From Streptomyces spororaveus (GTDB taxonomy: Bacteria; Actinomycetota; Actinomycetes; Streptomycetales; Streptomycetaceae), in contig NZ_BNED01000005.1 of assembly GCF_016755875.1 (NCBI RefSeq), positions 1,550,001-1,614,000 on the forward strand: DNA of 64,000 bases. Direction: 5' to 3'. Under the pieces are notes generated by a model. That model was given only the letters and a program-made list of their open reading frames with translations. It was not told the origin of the DNA and did no database searches. The position numbers were made by a program, and so were the translations under genes. This document shows positions 1 through 7,584 of the stretch, piece after piece (the first letter of the stretch is position 1; every line of letters starts with the position of its first letter).

Positions 1-1497
1 GACGGCGCTCGCCTCGTCGACGAGCTTGTCGTACCCGGGGTCGCTGTAGCCGGCGAAGTTCATGTACGCGCCGGTCCTGAAGTTCTGCAGCAGGTCGAGC
101 GGGTCGGTGATCGAGTCGTAGTAGGTCAGCGGGAACATGTCGATGCCCTCGCGCGCCTGGGGGTCGGTGAACAGCGCGGTGAAGGCGTTCGGGGCGATCG
201 TCTTCAGCTGAATGTCCAGGCCGATCCGGGTGCCGGCCGCCTGGACGGCGGTGGCGAGGAGGGAGACGTCCTGGCCTATGGAACTGGTGGCCACGGTCAG
301 CGTCTTGCCGTCGGCGCCGGCCTCCTTGACGAGGGCCCTGGCCTTCTCGATGTCCTGCCCGGTGGGCGGCAGGCTGTCGAAGGCGGTCTTCAGGGTGCGT
401 TCGGGGGCGGCGGCCCAGGCGGCGCGGGTGGTGAGGGAGTTGGTGACGGTGCCGGCCCCGCCGAGGCCGGCCTTGACGAAGCCGGAGCGGTCCAGCGCCA
501 GGGACAGGGCCCGGCGGACGCGGATGTCACCGAGCGGGCCCCGCATGTTGGTGACGTTGACGTTGACCGTGCTGAGGCCCTCGCCGAAGTAGAGGGTGCC
601 GGTGCCGCTGCTCTTCAGGCGGGCGTAGCTCTCGGTGGGGATCAGGTACCCGCCGTCGGCCTCGCCGCTGAGCATGGCGTTCGTCCGGGCGGAGGGATCG
701 GTCAGGACGCGGAAGACGGCCTTCTTGGACTTGGCCTTGGTGCCCCAGTAGCCGTCGAAGCGCTGCAGCTCGATCGACTGGCCCTTGTTCCACGTGCCGA
801 GCTGGAAGGGGCCGGTGCAGCCGAGGCCGCCCGTGGTGCCGTAGTCCTTGCCCGCCGCCTCGACCGCGGCCTTCGAGACGACCACTCCGGCGGCGGTGGC
901 CATGTACTGGGGGAACTGCGAGTCGGGCTTGCCGAGCTTGACGGTGACCTGCAGCGGGCCGGTCTTGGTGATCGAGGCGACGTTCTGGAACACCTGGGCC
1001 CAGGCGGCGGCGTTGTCGGGGTCCCGCTGGCGGCCGAGGCTGAAGACGACGTCGTCGGCGGTCATCTCCTTGCCGTCGTGGAAGCGGACGCCGGGACGCA
1101 GGTCGTAGACCCAGGTGGTGGGGTCGGGGTTGGACGCCTTCTGGGCGAGGCCGGGCTCGGTGGTGAGGCCCGGGGTCCAGCGCATCAGGCTCTCGCACAC
1201 GTTGGACAGGACGGTGTTCTGCGGGTAGTCGAAGGCCACCGTGTAGTCGAGGGTGGGCGGTTCGGCGTAGACGGCCCAGGTGAAGGAGTCGATCTCGCCG
1301 GCGGCCTCGGGGGTGGAGACGGACAGCCTGACGTCGGTGACACCGCCGGCCTTCTCCTTCGGCGGGCCGGAGCAGGCCGCGAGCAGGGAGGCGGCCGTCA
1401 GTACGGCGGTCGCGGCCGCGGCAACGGGGCGGAGCCGGCCGCGCTGGCCGCGCTGGCCGCGGAAGCGTCTGCCGGTGCGGGGCGGGGTGGTGGTCAT
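1..1497 (-). CDS. ABC transporter solute-binding lipoprotein, family 5 (3' end outside window)
   Basis: Peptide/opine/nickel-type extracytoplasmic binding protein (SBP_bac_5). The ATG at 1497 is followed by an Arg-rich n-region, a hydrophobic stretch and the lipobox SLLAAC near residues 37-42, so it should be acylated and anchored outside the membrane. Family signatures include PPTLDYTVAFDYPQN, LRPGVRFHDGKEMTADDVVFS and RVRRALSLALDR. The frame stays open for 499 codons to the window edge, so the C-terminus and any permease genes are not visible. It is codirectional with the deiminase gene that ends 87 bp upstream, so it probably belongs to the same regulated operon and may supply its substrate. 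The ligand cannot be read from the sequence. Confidence 0.93.
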   Translation of the reverse strand, partial: MTTTPPRTGRRFRGQRGQRGRLRPVAAAATAVLTAASLLAACSGPPKEKAGGVTDVRLSVSTPEAAGEIDSFTWAVYAEPPTLDYTVAFDYPQNTVLSNVCESLMRWTPGLTTEPGLAQKASNPDPTTWVYDLRPGVRFHDGKEMTADDVVFSLGRQRDPDNAAAWAQVFQNVASITKTGPLQVTVKLGKPDSQFPQYMATAAGVVVSKAAVEAAGKDYGTTGGLGCTGPFQLGTWNKGQSIELQRFDGYWGTKAKSKKAVFRVLTDPSARTNAMLSGEADGGYLIPTESYARLKSSGTGTLYFGEGLSTVNVNVTNMRGPLGDIRVRRALSLALDRSGFVKAGLGGAGTVTNSLTTRAAWAAAPERTLKTAFDSLPPTGQDIEKARALVKEAGADGKTLTVATSSIGQDVSLLATAVQAAGTRIGLDIQLKTIAPNAFTALFTDPQAREGIDMFPLTYYDSITDPLDLLQNFRTGAYMNFAGYSDPGYDKLVDEASAV

Positions 1498-1584
1498 CGT
1501 CGCGCTCTCTATTCCGTGAGGGATGCGGGGGGAGGAGCGGGCGGACCGCCGGAGCGGTCCGCCGGGAGCGGCCGGTTTCCCGGG

Positions 1585-2610
1585 TCAGGCGGTGGTCCGC
1601 GCTGCGGGGATCTGCTGGGTGATGCAGTGGACGCCGCCGCCGCCGAACGCGATGGCGAGCGCCCGTACCCCGACGACCTTGCGGCCCGGGTAGGCCGTGG
1701 CGATCACGGCGAGGGCCCCCTCGTCCTGGGGCACGCCGGCCACCGGGACGACGACGCCGCCGTTGGCGACGTAGTAGTTGAGGTACGACACCTCGATCTC
1801 GCCGTCGGCGAGGTCGGCGAAGGCGGTCTGCGGCACCTCGATGATCTCCAGACGGCGGCCGCGGGCGTCCGTGGTGGCCTCCAGCACGGCGCGGTTGGCG
1901 CGCATCCGGGCGTGGTCGGGGTGGTCCGGGTCGGCGGGCAGGGAGATGACGACCGTGCCGGGGGCGGCGAAGGCGCAGACGCCGTCGACGTGACCGTCGG
2001 TCTCGGTGTCGAGCAGGCCGCCGTACGGGAGCCAGATGACCTTGGTGACACCGAGCCGGGACTTCAGCTCGGCCTCGATCTGGTCGCGGCTCATGCCGGG
2101 GTTGCGGTTGGGGTGCAGGAGGCACTGCTCGGTGGTGATCAGCGTGCCCTCGCCGTCGACGGTGACGGCCCCGCCTTCGAGGATCATGCCGGAGGGGATG
2201 CGGTCGACCCCGAGGTGCTCCAGGAGCAGGCCGCTGATCCGGTCGTCGGCGTCGAACGGGTGGTGCTTGCGGCCCCAGGCGTTGAACCGGAAGTCGACGC
2301 CGGCGCGGTTGCCGTCGCCGTCGAGGACGAACAGCGGGGCGGAGTCGCGGAACCAGGAGTCGTCGAGGGGCAGCTCGATGACGGTGACGCCGTCGCCGCA
2401 CAGGGCACGGGCGTCCTCACCGAAACCGGGCGGGGCGACCATCGTCACGGGCTCGAACGCGGCGATGGCGCGGGCGACGTTCGCGTACTCCTCCTTCACG
2501 TCGGCGAGCACGCTGCCCCACAGCTCCTCTCGGGTGGGCCAGGCCATCAGACAGCCGTCGTGCTGGGACCACTCGGCGGGCATACGGAATTCGGCCATCA
2601 GGTGTCTCAT
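1585..2610 (-). CDS. aguA: Agmatine deiminase family protein, cytosolic
   Basis: Guanidino-group hydrolase of the agmatine deiminase/peptidylarginine deiminase fold (PAD_porph family); agmatine deiminases convert agmatine to N-carbamoylputrescine and ammonia. The protein is 341 aa. Catalytic elements visible are RMPAEWSQHDGCLMAWP at the N-terminus, the EGGAVTVDGEGT segment, DGHVDGV with the conserved His, and the C-terminal GGGGVHC nucleophile cysteine. There is no leader peptide. ATG 2610 or ATG 2598 (MAEFRMPAEW) are both possible; the TTG extension to 2655 would begin inside the operator and is unlikely. The operator/promoter at 2627-2655 lies just upstream. Agmatine is the likely substrate, but this family is also used on other guanidines. 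Confidence 0.88.
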   Translation of the reverse strand: MRHLMAEFRMPAEWSQHDGCLMAWPTREELWGSVLADVKEEYANVARAIAAFEPVTMVAPPGFGEDARALCGDGVTVIELPLDDSWFRDSAPLFVLDGDGNRAGVDFRFNAWGRKHHPFDADDRISGLLLEHLGVDRIPSGMILEGGAVTVDGEGTLITTEQCLLHPNRNPGMSRDQIEAELKSRLGVTKVIWLPYGGLLDTETDGHVDGVCAFAAPGTVVISLPADPDHPDHARMRANRAVLEATTDARGRRLEIIEVPQTAFADLADGEIEVSYLNYYVANGGVVVPVAGVPQDEGALAVIATAYPGRKVVGVRALAIAFGGGGVHCITQQIPAARTTA

Positions 2611-2626
2611 TTCTTGCGTGGATGGA

Positions 2627-2655
2627 GTCTTCCACCCGACTGAAAATTCAGTCAA
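2627..2655 (-). promoter_or_regulatory. TetR-type operator A with embedded promoter, in front of aguA
   Basis: The palindrome GACTGAAAATTCAGTC lies at 2638-2653 (7-bp perfect arms around AA). Read on the minus strand it carries TTGACT (2655-2650) as a -35-like box; 17-18 nt on there is GAAGACT (2632-2626) as a weak -10. It lies 28 bp upstream of the ATG at 2610. The same motif recurs at 5468, 7517, 9298 and 9962, always next to genes of this locus. The TetR binding partner is inferred. Confidence 0.8.
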
Positions 2656-2706
2656 GAGTGAAGGGGTGGGGCAGGGAGGGGAGCGCGGGAGGACTGGAGG
2701 AAGCGA

Positions 2707-4443
2707 CTAGAGGAAGTAGAGGCGGTTCAGGGAGACCTGCTGGGCCGGCTCGGAACGCAGGGGCTCGCCGTCGAGCGTCACGAGCCCGGTTCTGGCGTTC
2801 ACGTCGACATCGCCGAGGCGGGCGTTGCCGACCATGTCCTTCGGCCCGATACCGCGCGTGCCGCGCACGGCGACCCGGCGGCGCCGGGTGGCCAGGCCCC
2901 CGGAGGAGCCGGAGTCGGCGGCGGCGCGGCTGACGAAGGCGACCGAGAGATCGGCGGGCGCCGCGCCGTGCGCACCGAACAGGGGACCGAGGACGAGCGG
3001 CTCGCAGCAGTCGGTGGCGGCGTTCGGGTCGCCGGTGACCCCGTAGGCCGGGAAGCCGGACTTGAGGACGAGCTGGGGCTTGGCGCCGAAGAACTGGGGG
3101 CGCCAGAGGACGATGTCGGCGAGCTTGCCGACCTCGATGGAGCCGATCTCGTGGGCGAGTCCGTGGGCGATGGCCGGGTTGATGGTGAGTTTGGCGATGT
3201 AGCGCAGGACGCGGGCGTTGTCGTCGCCCTCGCCGTCGCCGTCCATCGGGCCGAGCTCGCCCTTCATCTTGGCGGCCATGGCGAAGGTGCGGCGGATGGT
3301 CTCGCCGGCCCGGCCCATGCCCTGGGCGTCGGAGGAGGTGATGCCGATGGCGCCGAGGTCGTGGAGGACGTCTTCGGCGCCCATCGTCCCGGCGCGGATG
3401 CGGTCGCGGGCCATGGCGGCGTCGCCGGGCAGGTCGGGCTTGAGGTCGTGGACGGAGACGATCATGCCGTAGTGCTCGGCGACCGCGTCCCGGCCGAAGG
3501 GCAGCGTGGGATTGGTCGAGGACCCGATGACGTTGGGGACGCCGGCCATCTTCAGGACGTTGGGGACGTGTCCGCCGCCGCAGCCCTCGATGTGGAAGGC
3601 GTGGATCGTCCGGCCGTCCAGCACCCGCAGGGTGTCCTCGACCGACAGGCACTCGTTGAGGCCGTCGCTGTGCAGCGCGACCTGCACGTCGCGCTCCTCC
3701 GCCACCCGCAGCGCCGTGTCCAGGGCCCGGGTGTGGGCGCCCATGTCCTCGTGGACCTTGAAGCCGGAGGCACCGCCCTCGGCCAGCGCCTCGACCAGCG
3801 GGGCGGCGTCGGAGGAGGAGCCGCGGGCGAGGAAGCCGATGTTGACCGGCCAGGCGTCGAAGGCGCTGAACCCGTGGCTGAGGGCCCAGGGCGAGTTGAC
3901 GCCGACGCCCCAGCTCGGCCCGATCTCCTGGCCGATGATCGTGGTCACGCCGCTCGCGAGCGAGGCCTCCATGATCCGCGGGGAGAGCAGGTGCACGTGG
4001 GTGTCCACGGCTCCGGCCGTGGCGATCAGCCCCTCGCCCGACACGATCGAGGTGCCGGTGCCGACGACCACGTCGACGCCGTCGAGGGTGTCGGGGTTGC
4101 CGGCCCGGCCGATCGCATGGATCCGGCCCTCGCGGATACCGATCGACACCTTGCGGATACCGAGCACCGCGTCGATGACCAGCACGTTGCTGATGACGAC
4201 GTCGCAGGTCTCGCGGACGGCGGCGGCCTTCAGATGCAGACCGTCACGGGCCGTCTTGCCGAAACCCGCCAGGAACTCGTCGCCGGGCTTCTGCGCGTCG
4301 TGCTCCACCCGCACGGTCAGCCCGGAGTCCCCAAGCCGCACCCGGTCCCCCGCCCGCGGACCGAAGACGGACGCGTACTCGTGCGGGTCGATGTGCCGGC
4401 TGCCCGGCGCGCAGTGGTCACTGTGCGGGATCTTCTTGCTCAT
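2707..4443 (-). CDS. ureC: Urease subunit alpha, divergent type
   Basis: Catalytic urease subunit, 578 aa, normal family length; ureases hydrolyse urea to ammonia and carbamate at a dinickel site. Most metal ligands are readable: DTHVHLL (two His), GFKVHEDMG (carbamylated Lys plus the adjacent His), VALHSD, AFHIEGCGGGH and TSSDAQGMGR (Asp). The mobile flap that is normally VCHHLDPD reads VSVHDLKPDL here, so the flap Cys is replaced by Val while the first His is kept. The start overlaps the stop of the upstream fused UreAB gene (ATGA), which implies translational coupling. No ureE, ureF, ureG or ureD is in the window, so nickel loading would depend on genes elsewhere. Activity as a urease is plausible but not shown. 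Confidence 0.9.
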   Translation of the reverse strand: MSKKIPHSDHCAPGSRHIDPHEYASVFGPRAGDRVRLGDSGLTVRVEHDAQKPGDEFLAGFGKTARDGLHLKAAAVRETCDVVISNVLVIDAVLGIRKVSIGIREGRIHAIGRAGNPDTLDGVDVVVGTGTSIVSGEGLIATAGAVDTHVHLLSPRIMEASLASGVTTIIGQEIGPSWGVGVNSPWALSHGFSAFDAWPVNIGFLARGSSSDAAPLVEALAEGGASGFKVHEDMGAHTRALDTALRVAEERDVQVALHSDGLNECLSVEDTLRVLDGRTIHAFHIEGCGGGHVPNVLKMAGVPNVIGSSTNPTLPFGRDAVAEHYGMIVSVHDLKPDLPGDAAMARDRIRAGTMGAEDVLHDLGAIGITSSDAQGMGRAGETIRRTFAMAAKMKGELGPMDGDGEGDDNARVLRYIAKLTINPAIAHGLAHEIGSIEVGKLADIVLWRPQFFGAKPQLVLKSGFPAYGVTGDPNAATDCCEPLVLGPLFGAHGAAPADLSVAFVSRAAADSGSSGGLATRRRRVAVRGTRGIGPKDMVGNARLGDVDVNARTGLVTLDGEPLRSEPAQQVSLNRLYFL

Positions 4444-5183
4444 GTCAGGCCTCCGCCCTCGCGTTCGGCGGCGGCTGCGGCTGCGGCGGCGGCTGCGGCT
4501 GCGGCTGCGCCCAGATATCCGCAGGCCGCCGCCTTCGCCAGCGCGAGCGCCTTGGCCCCGGGCGCGTCCAGGGGCCCGTCGACCAGGCCCGCGAAACCGA
4601 TCGCGATCCGGTCCCCGCCCACGGGGACCAGGCCGACCTCGACGGTGGCGCCCGAGTCGAACCGGGTGGAGGACCCGGCGGCCACGGCCAGCCGCATCCC
4701 GAAAGCCGCGGCCCGGTCGAAGTCGAGCCGCGGGTTCGCCTCGAAGAAGTGGAAGTGCGAGGTCACGCTCACCGGCACGGCCGCGGTGTTGCGCACGGCG
4801 AGGGTCACGACGGGGTCCGGCGCGGCAACCGTGTCCGAGGCGGGCAGCACCGCGCCCGGGGCCCGGTCGTCGCGCTCCTGGGCGCCGAAGGGTTCGCTGA
4901 TCGCGGCCAGCCGGGTGCCGTCCTCGAAGACGGCCTCGACCTGGATCTCGGTGACGATGTCGACGACCCCGGGGAGCACGTCGTCCGGGCCGAGGACGCT
5001 ACGGCCCCGCTCAAGGGCGTCGGCCAGGCGCAGCCCGTCGCGCGCCGCCTCGCACACCGTGTCCGCGATCAGGGCGGTCGCTTCGGGGACGTTGAGCCGC
5101 AGGCCTCGGGCGTGCCGGGCGCGGGCCAGTTCGGCGGCGGTGAAGAGCAGGAGCCGGTCACGTTCGGTGGGGGTCAGGGGCAT
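4440..5183 (-). CDS. ureAB: Fused urease gamma-beta subunit
   Basis: A 247-aa fusion of the small urease subunits. Residues 1-100 match UreA (LTPTERDRLLLFTAAELARARHARGL, DVLPGVVDIVTEIQVEAVFEDGT), and about 115-230 match UreB (VTSHFHFFEANPRLDFDR, GMRLAVAAGSSTRFDSG). Fused small subunits are known in some ureases. The C-terminus departs from the family: 14 consecutive alanines encoded by a GCA/GCC repeat, then EREGGGLT. The start is chosen at ATG 5183, with GGGGGA 5-6 nt upstream. The gene overlaps ureC by 4 bp. Its likely promoter (operator B) is about 265 nt upstream, leaving a long untranslated leader. Confidence 0.9.
   Translation of the reverse strand: MPLTPTERDRLLLFTAAELARARHARGLRLNVPEATALIADTVCEAARDGLRLADALERGRSVLGPDDVLPGVVDIVTEIQVEAVFEDGTRLAAISEPFGAQERDDRAPGAVLPASDTVAAPDPVVTLAVRNTAAVPVSVTSHFHFFEANPRLDFDRAAAFGMRLAVAAGSSTRFDSGATVEVGLVPVGGDRIAIGFAGLVDGPLDAPGAKALALAKAAACGYLGAAAAAAAAAAAAAAEREGGGLT
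4467..4508. repeat. Ala-codon microsatellite at the 3' end of ureAB
   Basis: A 42-bp run of GCA and GCC codons (alternating ggctgc/ggcggc units on the plus strand) gives 14 alanines before the UreAB C-terminal tail. Such in-frame hexamer/trimer runs can change length by slippage without breaking the frame. Confidence 0.9.
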
Positions 5184-5631
5184 GACGTCCCCCGGTCGTC
5201 CCGCCCGGCTTCAGGGCCGGTCGAAACCATCATGATCATTCCTTCCTCCGGAAGGCGGGCGAGGGTACGGCCGGGGCCGGGGCATCGCCGTCCGGGTGTG
5301 TGGTGCGCGAGGCGGCGGCCGAGGGCCGGTGGCGCGCCGGGGGACGCCTCAAGGGGGCGTCGAGGAGTGCGGGCCGGATACGTCCCCGTGAGGTGGCACG
5401 GGGACGCCGGCGGTCCGAAGGGACGGAAGGTTCGGTCCGCCCTGCTCGGAATCCTCACTCTGGCATTGACTGAAAATTCAGTCAAGAGCCTGAACAGACC
5501 CGGGTCCACAAGGCCGTACGGGAGGCGAGTGGGCAGCTCATACGGGGCGTGCGGGTGCGCGCCGAAGACGCACCGAAGGCGCGGGAGACCTGCGGGGGCC
5601 AGGGGCGCGGCGCGACCCCGGCCGGCGGGCG
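5184..5631. other. Intergenic region: long ureAB leader with hairpin and operator B
   Basis: 448 bp between tetR (ends 5632) and ureAB, with no convincing gene. It contains operator/promoter B at 5457-5485 and, inside the predicted leader, a perfect 10-bp inverted repeat CGTCCCCGTG/CACGGGGACG at 5381-5406 with a 6-nt loop. If transcription starts near 5450 the leader is about 265 nt. The hairpin could affect leader stability or elongation; this is inference. Confidence 0.6.
5457..5485 (-). promoter_or_regulatory. TetR-type operator B with embedded promoter, in front of ureAB-ureC
   Basis: GACTGAAAATTCAGTC at 5468-5483, identical to operator A. On the minus strand TTGACT (5485-5480) is followed after 17 nt by CAGAGT (5462-5457), one mismatch from the TAGRRT -10 typical of Streptomyces vegetative promoters. 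The repressor palindrome would cover the -35 and the spacer. Confidence 0.82.
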
Positions 5632-6213
5632 TCAGCCCTGCCCGAGCCCCGAGAGCTCGGCGTCGATGGCGCCCCGCATCAGCTCGCGGGCATGGCCGAT
5701 CTTGATGCCGCCGCTCAGCCAGCGCATGCTCAGACCCTCCAGCAGGGCGGTGAGCCGCTCGGCGGCCGCGGCGAGCGCGGAGGCCGGCACCATCGGCTGG
5801 ACCTGGCCCAGCAGCGCGGCCACCTCCTGGACCCACACCAGGGTCGCCCGTGCCAGGTCCTCGCGCAGGACCTCGTCGAAGACGGCGCTCGCCCGCAGTT
5901 CGCCCCAGGCCGAGCTGTTCTCCCGTACCTCCACGGTGTCCTGGAGCTCCAGCAGGAGGGTCTCCTCCAGCTCTTCGCGCGGGGTCAGCGGCGGGTCGTC
6001 CGGATCGCGGTCGGTGGTGTAGCGCTCGGCGCGGTCGTTGATGAACTCCAGCGTCTGGCGCAGGACGCCCGTACGGTCCTTGAAGTGGTAGTAGATCAGG
6101 GCGGTGGAGACGCCGGCCTCGGCCGCGAGTTCCTCCACGCGCAGCCCGCGTACACCGCGCCGGGCGATCACCCGGGCGGCCGCTTCGAGGATCTGAGTAC
6201 TACGAGACGACAT
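5632..6213 (-). CDS. TetR family transcriptional regulator 1
   Basis: 193 aa. The N-terminal helix-turn-helix spans about residues 10-55 (QILEAAARVIARRGVRGL, GVSTALIYYHFKDRTG). The C-terminal ligand domain is helical, with LTALLEGLSMRWLSGG near the end. The recognition-helix segment is identical to that of the second TetR at 9362, so both should read the same DNA, most likely the GACTGAA-N2-TTCAGTC palindromes. ATG 6213 is the natural start. It lies 86 bp downstream of the Tat-type deiminase gene on the same strand and may be cotranscribed with it. A 9-bp inverted repeat (TCCGCACCC/GGGTGCGGA, 6216-6246) sits between them. The inducer is unknown. Confidence 0.92.
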   Translation of the reverse strand: MSSRSTQILEAAARVIARRGVRGLRVEELAAEAGVSTALIYYHFKDRTGVLRQTLEFINDRAERYTTDRDPDDPPLTPREELEETLLLELQDTVEVRENSSAWGELRASAVFDEVLREDLARATLVWVQEVAALLGQVQPMVPASALAAAAERLTALLEGLSMRWLSGGIKIGHARELMRGAIDAELSGLGQG

Positions 6214-6215
6214 GC

Positions 6216-6246
6216 TCCGCACCCTACCGGGATGATCGGGTGCGGA
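6216..6246. terminator. Inverted repeat between deiminase 2 and tetR1
   Basis: TCCGCACCC at 6216-6224 pairs with GGGTGCGGA at 6238-6246 across a 13-nt loop. It may attenuate read-through from the deiminase gene into tetR1. A T-tract is lacking, as is common in Streptomyces terminators. Confidence 0.45.
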
Positions 6247-6299
6247 CGTACGCGGCCCGTCACCAGGAGTACCGGACGGCGCGCGGGCCGCCCCGGCCA

Positions 6300-7469
6300 T
6301 CAGAGCGCCGGCGGGGCGGCCGGGTGCGACTGGGTGGCGCAGTGGATTCCGCCGCCGCCGGAGGCGATGCCGTCGATGGTCAGCTGCTCGACGCGGTAGC
6401 CGGGGTAGGCGGCCCGGAGGATGTCGTAGGCCACGCCGTCGGCGTAGGCGTCGCCGAACCGCGGCGCGATCACCGCGCCGTTCGCAGTGTAGTAGTTGGT
6501 GTAGCTGGACAGGAACTCGTCGCCCCGGCCGGTGATCTCGCGCCGGTCCGGGCCGGCCAGCTCGGTGATGGCCAGGCGGCGGCCCCGGGCGTCGGTGGCG
6601 CTCTGCAGGGCCCGCTTGGTCTCCTCGTAGACGGCCACCCACTTCTTGTCCGCGACGGGGCCGGGCTTGTCGAGGATGACGCGGCCGGGACCGGTGAAGC
6701 GGGCCAGACAGTCGATGTGGCAGTCGGTGATGTCCTCGCCCGCGAGGCCCGGCACCCATATCACCTTGTCGATGCCGAGCGCCGTCTTCATGGCCTGCTC
6801 GACCTGCGCCTGGCTCATGCCCGGGTTCCGGTTGGCGTTCACCATCGAACTGACGGTGGCCAGCAGGGTTCCCTCGCCGTCCGTCTCCAGCGAACCGCCC
6901 TCCCCGACGAAGCCGGCGCGGATCCGGTTCACCTCGTACTCGGCGAGGAGCGTGCGGGCCGCCGCCGCGTCGTTGGCGAAGGGCTGCGCGTACTTCGTAC
7001 CGGCCTTGCCCCAGCCGTTGAAGTGGGTGTCCACACCGGCGACGGCACCCGGGGCGACGACGAAGGTGGGGCCGAAGTCACGGATCCAGAGGTCGTCGTT
7101 GGGGATGTCGAGGACCTGGATGCCGAAGTACGCGCCTGGTCCGCACTGGTAGCGGGCCTCGGCGGCCTGGCCGGGGCGGGCCAGCACCACGACCGGCTCG
7201 TAGCGCGATATCGCGTGGGCCACCTCGGCGATGTCCCTGCGCACCGCCCCGAGGCCGCCGCCCCACACCGAGGAGAGGGCCGGCCAGGCCATGTACGTGC
7301 GGATGTGCCGGTCGGTCTCGGCCGGCATGCGGAGCGTGCCGGGACCGTTCGGGGCGGCCGTGGCCGTCTGCGCCATCGAGGGGAGGGCGGAGCCGAGGGC
7401 TGCCAGCGGCAGGGCCGCCGCGCCGAACTGGAGCACTCGGCGGCGAGAGGTGCTGGGGTCCATATCCAT
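6300..7469 (-). CDS. Agmatine deiminase family protein, Tat-exported
   Basis: 389 aa. The N-terminus has a twin-arginine leader (TSRRRVLQFGAAALPLAAL, cleavage near SMA-QT), so the enzyme should be exported folded. Mature-domain signatures are ETDRHIRTYMAWP, EGGSLETDGEGT, the conserved DITDCHIDCLARF histidine, and SGGGGIHC with the nucleophile cysteine. Relative to the cytosolic paralogue at 1585 it would deiminate guanidino substrates outside the membrane; peptidyl-arginine is a possible alternative substrate. ATG 7469 is favoured because GGGAG lies 7 nt upstream. Operator/promoter C lies 40-65 bp upstream. tetR1 follows on the same strand. Confidence 0.9.
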   Translation of the reverse strand: MDMDPSTSRRRVLQFGAAALPLAALGSALPSMAQTATAAPNGPGTLRMPAETDRHIRTYMAWPALSSVWGGGLGAVRRDIAEVAHAISRYEPVVVLARPGQAAEARYQCGPGAYFGIQVLDIPNDDLWIRDFGPTFVVAPGAVAGVDTHFNGWGKAGTKYAQPFANDAAAARTLLAEYEVNRIRAGFVGEGGSLETDGEGTLLATVSSMVNANRNPGMSQAQVEQAMKTALGIDKVIWVPGLAGEDITDCHIDCLARFTGPGRVILDKPGPVADKKWVAVYEETKRALQSATDARGRRLAITELAGPDRREITGRGDEFLSSYTNYYTANGAVIAPRFGDAYADGVAYDILRAAYPGYRVEQLTIDGIASGGGGIHCATQSHPAAPPAL

Positions 7470-7505
7470 GGTGACTCCCTGATGAGGAGGGGCGGGATGG
7501 ACGGC

Positions 7506-7534
7506 ACCCTTCCCTTAACTGAAAATTCAGTCAA
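7506..7534 (-). promoter_or_regulatory. TetR-type operator C with embedded promoter, in front of the Tat deiminase
   Basis: AACTGAAAATTCAGTC at 7517-7532. On the minus strand TTGACT (7534-7529), a 17-nt spacer and AAGGGT (7511-7506) form a promoter-like arrangement that predicts a start near 7500, about 30 nt before the ATG. The architecture is the same as sites A and B. Confidence 0.82.
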
Positions 7535-7584
7535 CCTTCATCGCGTGTCACCCCCTCGCACAGACCCGGTTCCGCTTCCGGGGA

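Noticed and set aside
2598..2655. TTG-started N-terminal extension (MTEFSVGWK...) of the first deiminase
   Set aside because: TTGACTGAATTTTCAGTC is the operator itself. Similar TEFSV peptides appear at the other sites in unrelated frames, so this is DNA-level conservation and not protein.
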